Shown piece after piece: positions 8,022-15,553 of a DNA stretch of 51,259 nucleotides. The stretch is from CAZJUP01 sp964549275 (lineage in GTDB: Bacteria; Fidelibacterota; Marinisomatia; Marinisomatales; TCS55): positions 1 to 51,259 of the forward strand of contig CAZJUP010000018.1 in assembly GCA_964549275.1 (NCBI GenBank), written 5' to 3'. The notes under the pieces are model-generated. The model worked only from the letters and a program-made list of their open reading frames with translations. It searched no databases and was not told where the DNA came from. Both the position numbers and the translations under genes were made by a program. Numbering within the stretch: the first letter of the stretch is position 1; every line of letters starts with the position of its first letter.

Positions 8022-9139
8022 TCTAATTCCATTCGCTTAAAAACAGGTTCAGATCGTCCATTTATTGACGCCAACTCTTCTAATAATTTCTTTTGTTTTT
8101 TTGATAGGGATTTCGGTGTTTCGACTTGAATTCTAACCAATTGATCTCCCCTGGATGACCCCCGTAGCTTTGGAAACCCTTTTCCTTTCATCCGCAACAT
8201 TTGCCCAGATTGAATCCCAGATGGAATTTTTAACTTTGCTTTTCCCTCAATTGTAGGTACTTCTAAGTTCATACCGAGTGCTGCTTGATAAATTGATATA
8301 TTTGCTTCAGTAAATACATCACTACCATGACGAGAGAATGTCTGATTTCTTTTCTCTTCAAAAAAGACGATAAGGTCACCGGGCGCAATTCCTTTCGGTC
8401 CTTTATTTCCCTGCCCATTCAAGGTCATATAATTCCCATCTGCCACACCTGCAGGTACTTTCACTTTTATTTCTGCTGTTTTTCGCATCACTCCATTGCC
8501 TCCACAAGAATGGCAGGGATTTTCAATAACTTCTCCTGTACCTTCACAAACCGGGCATTCTCGGACCACGACTTGTTGACCAAAAAATGATTGAGATACC
8601 TGGCGAACTTGTCCTGCTCCTCCACATTGCTTACATGACGATGCTCTTGTTCCCTCTCGAGCGCCGCTACCTTTACACACATCACAGGATTCCAGCCGTT
8701 TAACCTTTATAGTTTTATCTGTCCCATAAAGAATATCGACATAATCTAATTTTAGCGTTACACGGAGATCGGTTCCCTTCGGTTTTCTGCTTCGCTTGCT
8801 TCTACCACCAAAAAAACTTGCGAAGGGATCCATTCCATCAAATAAATCGCCAAAATTGCTGAATATATCATCCATTGACATATGTCCGAATCCAGCCCCT
8901 GTTCCCGGAGCATCTCCCAACCCAACTCCTGCATGACCAAATTGGTCATATTGTGCACGCTTTTGAGAATCTTTTAGAACAGAATAGGCTTCAGCGGATT
9001 CCTTAAACTTTTTTTCCGCTTCCTCATTTCCTGGATTTTTATCCGGATGAAATTTCATGGCTATTTTACGATAGGCTTTTTTTATGTCATCTTTCGATGC
9101 GGTTTTATTAACCCCTAATATGTCATATAAATCTCTCAT
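8018..9139 (-). CDS. dnaJ: chaperone DnaJ
   Basis: A 373-residue type I J-protein, the co-chaperone that stimulates DnaK ATP hydrolysis and delivers unfolded substrates. The J domain has HPD at 31-33. A Gly/Phe-rich region follows, then four CxxCxGxG zinc repeats (CDVCKGSG, CKQCGGAG, CPVCEGTG, CHSCGGNG) and the C-terminal substrate-binding domains. Length matches E. coli DnaJ (376). The ATG overlaps the grpE stop (ATGA), consistent with translational coupling. dnaK itself is not in the window. Confidence 0.97.
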   Translation of the reverse strand: MRDLYDILGVNKTASKDDIKKAYRKIAMKFHPDKNPGNEEAEKKFKESAEAYSVLKDSQKRAQYDQFGHAGVGLGDAPGTGAGFGHMSMDDIFSNFGDLFDGMDPFASFFGGRSKRSRKPKGTDLRVTLKLDYVDILYGTDKTIKVKRLESCDVCKGSGAREGTRASSCKQCGGAGQVRQVSQSFFGQQVVVRECPVCEGTGEVIENPCHSCGGNGVMRKTAEIKVKVPAGVADGNYMTLNGQGNKGPKGIAPGDLIVFFEEKRNQTFSRHGSDVFTEANISIYQAALGMNLEVPTIEGKAKLKIPSGIQSGQMLRMKGKGFPKLRGSSRGDQLVRIQVETPKSLSKKQKKLLEELASINGRSEPVFKRMELD

Positions 9140-9675
9140 GAGGGTGTTTGGTTTACCACTACTTTGGCATGACGAATAACTTTGTCTTTATATCTATACC
9201 CTTTTTCGAACACTTCCAGGATTTCATTTTCATTTTTTCCTTCATCATGTTTCATCATGAGTGCATCATGAAGGTCTGGGTCTAAAGTTTCTCCAGGTTC
9301 AGCAAAGGATTTAATTTGAAGTTCATCAAACCTTTTATGAATTTTATTAAGAATCAATGTAATGCCTTCCTTAAACTTTTCTCCGCCCGTATTACCATTC
9401 TCATCATAAGCAAGATCCAGCCTTTCTAAATCATCTAAAATAGGTAAAAATAACCTAACTACACTTTCTCCTTCATAGGTCAGAAGATTTATAATTTCTT
9501 TTTCCTTACGTTTTCTAAAATTTTCGAATTCTGCTTTTAGTCTTAAAGTTTTGTCTGACTGAACTGCTACCGATTCTTTTAGATCAGAAATTTCTTTTTT
9601 GTATCGAACTGCCGCAGATTTTTTTGGAACAGTTTTTTTCTTTTTTTCAGTAGTTTGTGTTTTTTTAGATGACAC
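9136..9675 (-). CDS. grpE: nucleotide exchange factor GrpE
   Basis: A 179-residue GrpE, which releases ADP from DnaK. A Lys-rich N-terminus leads into a long coiled coil with the family motif LKAEFENFRKRKEKE. The C-terminal beta-domain includes GETLDPDLHDALM and ends YKDKVIRHAKVVV. The start is GTG, overlapping the end of hrcA by 11 bases. hrcA-grpE-dnaJ is the standard heat-shock arrangement in many phyla. Confidence 0.95.
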   Translation of the reverse strand: MSSKKTQTTEKKKKTVPKKSAAVRYKKEISDLKESVAVQSDKTLRLKAEFENFRKRKEKEIINLLTYEGESVVRLFLPILDDLERLDLAYDENGNTGGEKFKEGITLILNKIHKRFDELQIKSFAEPGETLDPDLHDALMMKHDEGKNENEILEVFEKGYRYKDKVIRHAKVVVNQTPS

Positions 9676-10696
9676 TAGGTATTATCTCCGCAAAGTTATT
9701 TAATAATTCTTGAACCGTTGGGTATCTCAATCTTGTTGGACCTACAATGCCCAAACGCCCGCGCACTGCATGGGATTTAAATGTGGTGGTCATTATGGTA
9801 CAATCATTTAATAAAGAGTCTCCAGTTTCTTCACCTATAAGAACTCCCGGTTTTTTATTTAAGATATTCTCTTTAAAAAAATCGGTGAGGTACCCTTTCT
9901 CCAAAGCAGGCAGTACACGGTGGATTAAGTCAGTGTTTTGAAATTCCGGCTGCTTTAGCAATTCTTTAGGTGAAGAAGTGTATATTAATTTATTGCGCTT
10001 TATATAAAAATGGTTTTTGGGGTTTCTTACCAAAATTTGAACGACTTCATGTTCATAAATTTCTGTATCATTTAATCGTTCAGTTATGGTGGATTGTATT
10101 TCAGACAGGGAGAGACCTACCAATTTTTCTTTCAGAATAATAGTTATAAAATCCAAGTGTTTACTTTTTACATCCACATTTAGATTTAGGACCACCGAGC
10201 GAACGAACCCAGACTTCATCGCCAGGACAAGCATTACTCTATTGGAATGGATGGGAACTAATTCTAAATCAGATAAAATACTGTCTCCATATCTTGATAT
10301 CATTACGATTCCAAATAATCGACTGATTTTCGATAACATCGTCGCTGTTGCACCAAGCAGATCATCCACATCTGATGCAATTTTAAATAACTCTTCAGAT
10401 AATTCAGATGTTAGAAAATTAGTTGTATATTCACTTTCTTCTAATGTGTCGACGTAATGCCGGTATCCTGCATCTGTAGGTATTCTCCCGCTGGAAGTAT
10501 GAGGATGAGCTAAATAACCCTTTTCTTCTAAATTCGACAAAACCGACCTGATTGTTGCCGCAGAAAATGGATATGAATATTGGCGCTTTAAATATCCAGA
10601 AGAAACGGGGGTAGAAAAATCGATATAAGTTTCCACTGTATGTTTCAGTATTAGCGCTTCACGGTTCGTCAAATGTTCTGTTTTAACCTTGGACAT
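9665..10696 (-). CDS. hrcA: heat-inducible transcription repressor HrcA
   Basis: A 343-residue HrcA, which represses chaperone operons by binding CIRCE inverted repeats and needs GroEL for activity. The N-terminal winged helix contains LTNREALILKHTVETYI and SAATIRSVLSNLEEKGYL. HTSSGRIPTDAGYRHYVD, highly typical of HrcA, follows, then the GAF-like domain. It leads a grpE-dnaJ operon. I found no CIRCE element (TTAGCACTC-N9-GAGTGCTAA) in the 51 bases before the gene, so this operon may not be autoregulated through an adjacent CIRCE site. Confidence 0.95.
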   Translation of the reverse strand: MSKVKTEHLTNREALILKHTVETYIDFSTPVSSGYLKRQYSYPFSAATIRSVLSNLEEKGYLAHPHTSSGRIPTDAGYRHYVDTLEESEYTTNFLTSELSEELFKIASDVDDLLGATATMLSKISRLFGIVMISRYGDSILSDLELVPIHSNRVMLVLAMKSGFVRSVVLNLNVDVKSKHLDFITIILKEKLVGLSLSEIQSTITERLNDTEIYEHEVVQILVRNPKNHFYIKRNKLIYTSSPKELLKQPEFQNTDLIHRVLPALEKGYLTDFFKENILNKKPGVLIGEETGDSLLNDCTIMTTTFKSHAVRGRLGIVGPTRLRYPTVQELLNNFAEIIPSVI

Positions 10697-10704
10697 AACC
10701 CGGG

Positions 10705-10734
10705 AAATTAGAGGTAAGGAAAAAAGGCAGTCAA
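10705..10734 (-). promoter_or_regulatory. candidate promoter for hrcA-grpE-dnaJ
   Basis: On the minus strand, TTGACT (10729-10734) is 18 bases upstream of TAATTT (10705-10710). The expected transcription start would be only a few bases before the hrcA ATG at 10696, and no Shine-Dalgarno site is present, so the mRNA could be nearly leaderless. Support is from motif and position only. Confidence 0.35.
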
Positions 10735-10747
10735 GAATGAAAGCCCA

Positions 10748-11641
10748 TTACTTTAAAAACCTGGATGTAGCCCTGCTGCTACCTAAAAATCCTATGAAAA
10801 CGGCAATTCCAGAAAGCCACAACAGGAGAGAAATTGGATTATACTGAATTTCAAAAGAGACGATAGATGCAATAAATCTATTTCCAAAATAAAGACCTCC
10901 TGTGAGGACCCCGGCTGCCATTATTGCTCCAATAAGTCCTTGCAAAACACCTTCAAAAATAAAGGGAGTTTTTATAAAAGACCTTGTGGCTCCAACAAGT
11001 TGAAGTGCTTCGATTAAATCTTTTTTTGAATATATTGTCAAACGTAGTGTATTTGAAATAATTATGACGGTAATGATCACAACAGCCACAGATAGGATTA
11101 CCGTTAATTTCAGAAACTTCTGGAACATTCGTTCAATTCTGTAAATCAGACTCCCGAGAAACTTTACATCATCCACCTCTTTATACGCTTTTATTTTATC
11201 TATTATCGGGTCAACCTTAAGCTGTCCTTGTCTTTTTTTAACCACATTTACGACACAGCTTAAAGGAAGAGGATTATATCCTACGAGTTCCAAAATATCT
11301 TCACCGACCTGTGATTTAAATATCCGCATGGCATCATTTTTTGTAATAAGAGTCGTGGATCTTACCCCGGGAATGGATCGAATCTCCTTCAGAAGGAATC
11401 TCGCTTTCTTCTCAGATACCGAATCTTTAAAAAACACTTCTATCTTATATTTACTTCGGAAATACTCGATGATTTTATTCGTATTTTGCCCGGCAATAAG
11501 AAGAACTCCTACCAATAGCAGAGAAAGAAATACTGAAAAAATGGCGGCAAAGGCTGTAAGTTTATGTCTCCATAGATTTTTTATTCCTTCTGAAATCAGA
11601 AAAATCGCTTTATCCACCTTATTGCCGAACCTTCCCATCAT
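10748..11641 (-). CDS. ftsX: cell division protein FtsX
   Basis: A 297-residue ABC-transporter-like permease, partner of FtsE. It couples the divisome to periplasmic peptidoglycan hydrolase activation. A cytoplasmic start with NLWRHKLTAFAAIFSVFLSL leads into the first membrane helix. A periplasmic domain (about 60-160) follows, then three further helices in the C-terminal half, with LRLTIYSKKDLIEALQLVGA typical of FtsX. It overlaps ftsE by 23 bases. Confidence 0.92.
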   Translation of the reverse strand: MMGRFGNKVDKAIFLISEGIKNLWRHKLTAFAAIFSVFLSLLLVGVLLIAGQNTNKIIEYFRSKYKIEVFFKDSVSEKKARFLLKEIRSIPGVRSTTLITKNDAMRIFKSQVGEDILELVGYNPLPLSCVVNVVKKRQGQLKVDPIIDKIKAYKEVDDVKFLGSLIYRIERMFQKFLKLTVILSVAVVIITVIIISNTLRLTIYSKKDLIEALQLVGATRSFIKTPFIFEGVLQGLIGAIMAAGVLTGGLYFGNRFIASIVSFEIQYNPISLLLWLSGIAVFIGFLGSSRATSRFLK

Positions 11642-12269
11642 GAATTTCTATAATTCTATGTCCTCTTCCCTTTATTAAATTGTAATTGTGGGAAGCCATA
11701 AGGATCGCTGTACCATCACGATTAATTTCCTCCAATAACTTAATGAGCTCGAAAGAAGTTACAGGGTCTAAATTTCCTGTAGGTTCATCAGCTAATATCA
11801 CTTCCGGTTCCTTAACAATAGCTCTCGCAACACATGCTCTCTGTTGTTCTCCACCTGAGAGTTCGTAAGGGAAATGTTTTTCCTTTCCAACTAAATTTAC
11901 TAAATCTATGGCTTCTTCAACTTTTTCAAACACCTCTTCGCGGGTATATCCTATAACGTGAAGGGGAAGGGCTATATTTTCAAATAAATTTCTGTCATTT
12001 AATAAATGATATTCCTGAAACACCATACCAATATGCCTTCGAAGTTTCGCGATATGCCGTTTCTTTATTTTATCAGAATGGAAGTTTGCCACAGATACCG
12101 TTCCCATTTGAGGCAGCAATTCCATATATATCATTCTCAACAAGGTTGTTTTCCCAGAACCGGTTGGTCCAATGATAAAAGCAAATTCTCCATCTGCCAT
12201 ATTCAGGTCAACATTTGAAATTCCCATACCCTTTTTATACGTATAGGAGACATTTTTTAATTTAATCAT
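11619..12269 (-). CDS. ftsE: cell division ATP-binding protein FtsE
   Basis: A 216-residue ABC ATPase. Walker A is GPTGSGKT (about 34-41), the signature LSGGEQQRACVARA, and Walker B VILADEPTGNLDP followed by the H-loop ASHN. With FtsX it forms the membrane complex that regulates septal wall cleavage. Assignment as FtsE rather than a LolD- or MacB-type ATPase rests on the overlapping ftsX gene directly downstream. Confidence 0.93.
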   Translation of the reverse strand: MIKLKNVSYTYKKGMGISNVDLNMADGEFAFIIGPTGSGKTTLLRMIYMELLPQMGTVSVANFHSDKIKKRHIAKLRRHIGMVFQEYHLLNDRNLFENIALPLHVIGYTREEVFEKVEEAIDLVNLVGKEKHFPYELSGGEQQRACVARAIVKEPEVILADEPTGNLDPVTSFELIKLLEEINRDGTAILMASHNYNLIKGRGHRIIEIHDGKVRQ

Positions 12270-12304
12270 CTTTGGGATCTCACTGAATATCGTCTCTCAT
12301 ATCC

Positions 12305-13225
12305 CTAAAATAACAAATATAAAAAGAGCACATAGCCCACCAGTAAAATAAAAGAGGTAACACGACGAATGGGTTGTTTCATTTTTCCGATAGGAATTAA
12401 TATCAAGCCAAATGCAATCATGAAAGGAATTTCTAAGGACAGAATCGACCGTGGCGAATCTAAAGGTTTTATCATTGCTGTTAGTCCAAGAACCGACAAT
12501 ATGTTAAATATGTTTGACCCAATTATATTTCCGATTGAAATACCGCTTTCCTTTCTGAAAGCAGCAATCGCTGATGTTGCAAGTTCAGGCAAAGAAGTGC
12601 CAAATGCAACAACACTCATCCCTATCACCACTTCGCTGACTCCTAATGTTCTGGCTAAAAATATTGCTCCATCCACAAATAGGTCAGCACCCAGAGCTAA
12701 CAAGAGGATTCCGCCAATGAGCATACCGATCCTAAGCAGAAAGCTATTCTTCTCAGTCTCATCGAATTCTGAGACTTCTCCATTGGGATTTTTCAAACTG
12801 TAAAGTATATAAAACAGAAGAGACAAAAATAGAAAAAACCCCTCAAATCGGCTTAATCTTCCATCAAATATAAATAATAAGAAAATCGCACAAATAAAAA
12901 GGTAAATATAGAAATCCCTTCGAATTTCACGAAATTGAATTGAAATTGGGAAAATGAGTGAGCTAATCCCCAACACCAATCCCACATTAGCAATGTTTGA
13001 GCCAACAACATTTCCAATTGCGATGGATGAAGCGCCTTCAAATGCGGCGATAATACTTACAATTAATTCCGGAAGAGACGTCCCAAACGCTACGACAGTT
13101 AGGCCAATAATGATTGTAGAGACTCCCATTTTTGCTGCAAAATGAGAAGCGCTTTTAACAATCCATTCAGCACCATAGTACAGCATGCCAGTACCGATAA
13201 TTAAATAGCCTATACTTTGAATCAT
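12305..13225 (-). CDS. CaCA-family sodium/calcium exchanger (YrbG-like)
   Basis: A 306-residue integral membrane antiporter with about ten hydrophobic helices. It has the two inverted alpha-repeats of the cation/Ca2+ exchanger family: VVAFGTSLPELIVS with GNVVGSNIANVGLVLG in the first half, and VVAFGTSLPELATS with GNIIGSNIFNILSVLG in the second. The repeated Glu residues of GTSLPE coordinate the transported ion in this family. It probably exports Ca2+ in exchange for Na+, but the ion cannot be fixed from sequence. It begins 3 bases after nadD. Confidence 0.9.
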   Translation of the reverse strand: MIQSIGYLIIGTGMLYYGAEWIVKSASHFAAKMGVSTIIIGLTVVAFGTSLPELIVSIIAAFEGASSIAIGNVVGSNIANVGLVLGISSLIFPISIQFREIRRDFYIYLFICAIFLLFIFDGRLSRFEGFFLFLSLLFYILYSLKNPNGEVSEFDETEKNSFLLRIGMLIGGILLLALGADLFVDGAIFLARTLGVSEVVIGMSVVAFGTSLPELATSAIAAFRKESGISIGNIIGSNIFNILSVLGLTAMIKPLDSPRSILSLEIPFMIAFGLILIPIGKMKQPIRRVTSFILLVGYVLFLYLLF

Positions 13226-13228
13226 AAT

Positions 13229-13810
13229 TTAGTACAGATTATGTTTATTGATAAATTCCCATACAGGTTGAGTGACCATATACCGAATGGTTTTATCCTC
13301 TAACCATCGTTTGCGAATTTGTGAAGAAGATATTTCAATTCGGGGAATATTTGCAAATTGAATGTTTTTCAATATCCATGTTGGGATATCACTTGGACGA
13401 AACCCGGGGCGAATCGCCACAATTACGGTGCACTCCTCTAGTATATTTTGTGGTTTGTACCACGTATGAAACTGTTTTAAAGTATCGCTTCCAATCAGAA
13501 AGAAAGTGTTTTTCTTGTCCAAATGATGTTGATTTTTTAAAGAAACTATTGAATCCAGAGAATAAGATACACCCCCTCTGCGAATTTCAATATCAGAAAT
13601 TTCGAAATTGGGGTTATCCTTTACAGCAATATTCAGCATATCCAACCGAAGATTAACCGGAGTAATTTTTATTCCATTTTTGTGAGGGGGTATATTTGCC
13701 GGAACAAAAATGATTTTATCAAAGTGCTCTGCTTCAAAAATAGTTTGCGCGACCAAAAGGTGGCCAATATGTGGAGGGTCAAATGTACCCCCGAAAATAC
13801 AGGTTTTCAT
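13229..13810 (-). CDS. nadD: nicotinate-nucleotide adenylyltransferase
   Basis: A 193-residue NadD, which adenylates nicotinate mononucleotide to deamido-NAD in NAD synthesis. It opens with FGGTFDPPHIGHLLVA (HxGH at about 14-17). The substrate region VPANIPPHK and the C-terminal ISSSQIRKRW motif follow. Length and motif order distinguish it from CoaD at 4138. It sits between bamD and the CaCA exchanger in an apparently continuous transcription unit. Confidence 0.95.
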   Translation of the reverse strand: MKTCIFGGTFDPPHIGHLLVAQTIFEAEHFDKIIFVPANIPPHKNGIKITPVNLRLDMLNIAVKDNPNFEISDIEIRRGGVSYSLDSIVSLKNQHHLDKKNTFFLIGSDTLKQFHTWYKPQNILEECTVIVAIRPGFRPSDIPTWILKNIQFANIPRIEISSSQIRKRWLEDKTIRYMVTQPVWEFINKHNLY

Positions 13811-13865
13811 TTTAATACTATTCGATTATTTCTTTCAATTGACGCATTGAATAAAAAACCCAAAA

Positions 13866-14630
13866 TCAGTCTATTTTTATAATTTCTTTGTAGTGGCCTT
13901 CTTTCAACCATAATTCTACATTTTCTGATTGTCCAGATTTTTCAATAAATCTTCGGTTCTTCTGGTAATAGTCCCGCGCGTCTTTTGCTTGTCCTAATTC
14001 CAAAATACATCGAATAATATTTGCATGAGCTAAGCCGTTAAATTTAGTATCATAGTAGGATTCAGTCACAATTGAAAAGGCGATTTTTGCCGAACGATAT
14101 TCCTCAAGTTTAATATACAATATACCCGTTTCATATGCTTTTTGTGCTAATTTATTTCGCATATCCATTATGGTTTGTTCGGCTTCTTTTCTATGATCAG
14201 AACCAGGGTAATCATCTAAAAACTCCTGAAATTTCTCTAATGCCTTTGTGGTATAGGTCTGATCTCTGTAATATTTCGGAGATTCTGCTAAATAGGCTTG
14301 GCAAGTTCTATACCGTGCCCGTTCTACATATTCACTAAAAGGCATTCTTCGAATTAATTTATCATATTCAGCTGTAGCCAGAATATATTCCTTATTCAAA
14401 TAATAGGATTCGCCCAAATAAAATAAAGCATCATCTCCTAAGTCAGTATGTGAAGCACCAATAACGATTGAATTGAATAATTCCTGTGCTTTTAAATATT
14501 TTTTTTTCTGGAGTGCTATCTGTCCCTTTTCAAACAAAGATTCATAATTGATATCTTTTACAGTATTATTTGAAGCACATCCTACAAAATAAAGAATGCA
14601 TATTGTTAAAATAATTAGATTTTTTTTCAT
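13866..14630 (-). CDS. bamD: outer membrane assembly lipoprotein BamD-like
   Basis: A 254-residue lipoprotein. The signal peptide ends in a lipobox with lipidated Cys18 (YFVGC). Five TPR-like helical pairs follow, including LFEKGQIALQKKKYLKA, DDALFYLGESYYLNKEY and KALEKFQEFLDDYPGSDHR. This is the BamD layout, the essential lipoprotein of the complex that folds outer-membrane barrels. I chose the ATG at 14630, which gives a compact signal peptide, over one at 14651. It follows a run of outer-membrane genes starting with the PorV-like gene. No bamA lies in the window, so a different OM lipoprotein role remains possible. Confidence 0.75.
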   Translation of the reverse strand: MKKNLIILTICILYFVGCASNNTVKDINYESLFEKGQIALQKKKYLKAQELFNSIVIGASHTDLGDDALFYLGESYYLNKEYILATAEYDKLIRRMPFSEYVERARYRTCQAYLAESPKYYRDQTYTTKALEKFQEFLDDYPGSDHRKEAEQTIMDMRNKLAQKAYETGILYIKLEEYRSAKIAFSIVTESYYDTKFNGLAHANIIRCILELGQAKDARDYYQKNRRFIEKSGQSENVELWLKEGHYKEIIKID

Positions 14631-14667
14631 GTATTTCTCGTTACCATTCAATTTTTAGTCGCGGAAT

Positions 14668-15552
14668 TTACCACTCGAAGACCATTCTTACACCCCCTGC
14701 TCCCATGGAATTTAAAGAATTTCTATTCACGTCTATTCTAATGGAAAATTCTGACAATTTTGATGAAGAATTATGTTGAGACCAGTTTGCCTCTAATGCA
14801 CTAACAACATGATTAAACAATACGGCTGTTATTGCGTATCGTGCCCATTTTTTATCCGTATTACTATCATGACGCCATTCTCTATAAATGTCTTTTTGTT
14901 TTGTAAGAATTATCTCCTCATCCGAATTGCCTTTTTTTATGGTATACCAATTTCCCAAATCATCAAAAGGATTATCATAAGGATCATCCCATCCACCAAC
15001 AAATTGGTCATATTTTCCAATATTTTCATAAAAATCCCTATCCCGTATAACCTGCATGTCCCGCCAGGAATAATCCTTAGCTAAATTCAATATTTGATCG
15101 GAGTAATAATAATTACCATCAATCAATACAGTGAGTTTATGTGTTCCAATCAGTACCTTGTCCCAATTTTCCGGAAATATTTTTTGTGTTTGTTTATACC
15201 ATGTTTCCAATTCCCAATGCTCATCAGCGAACATTTCGAATTTTCTACGGATATCTTCACTCGATTTATCCCACTTTATTGTCCCATAAATTCCCAGGGT
15301 TTCAATGGTGAGAAATAAAGCAGACTTCCACCATGGATCACCTTTGATCCATTGCCCTGCTCCCGGTATTGCCAATGAATATAGCACAGCCTTTTTCTCT
15401 TTGGTCTTTACAGAATCTTTTTGGATAACATCTATATTTTTCATGCCCCACCTTACCGTATTTACATCGGAGATATGAAACTTCATTACATCAATAGAAT
15501 TCTGACTAAATACTCCCGATATGGCTATAAGAAACACTGGTAAACACTTCAT
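14668..15552 (-). CDS. DUF5683-like membrane-associated protein
   Basis: A 294-residue protein with a signal peptide (MKCLPVFLIAISGVFSQ). After a linker comes KAVLYSLAIPGAGQWIKGD, then a hydrophobic stretch SALFLTIETLGIYG. That 'PGAGQ' block followed by a membrane helix resembles the DUF5683 family common in Bacteroidetes, whose function is unknown. The middle is Trp/Tyr-rich and charged, and the C-terminus may be a short beta-barrel-like segment. It starts 1 base after the protease-barrel gene. Family assignment is from memory of the motif. Confidence 0.55.
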   Translation of the reverse strand: MKCLPVFLIAISGVFSQNSIDVMKFHISDVNTVRWGMKNIDVIQKDSVKTKEKKAVLYSLAIPGAGQWIKGDPWWKSALFLTIETLGIYGTIKWDKSSEDIRRKFEMFADEHWELETWYKQTQKIFPENWDKVLIGTHKLTVLIDGNYYYSDQILNLAKDYSWRDMQVIRDRDFYENIGKYDQFVGGWDDPYDNPFDDLGNWYTIKKGNSDEEIILTKQKDIYREWRHDSNTDKKWARYAITAVLFNHVVSALEANWSQHNSSSKLSEFSIRIDVNRNSLNSMGAGGVRMVFEW

Positions 15553-15553
15553 C

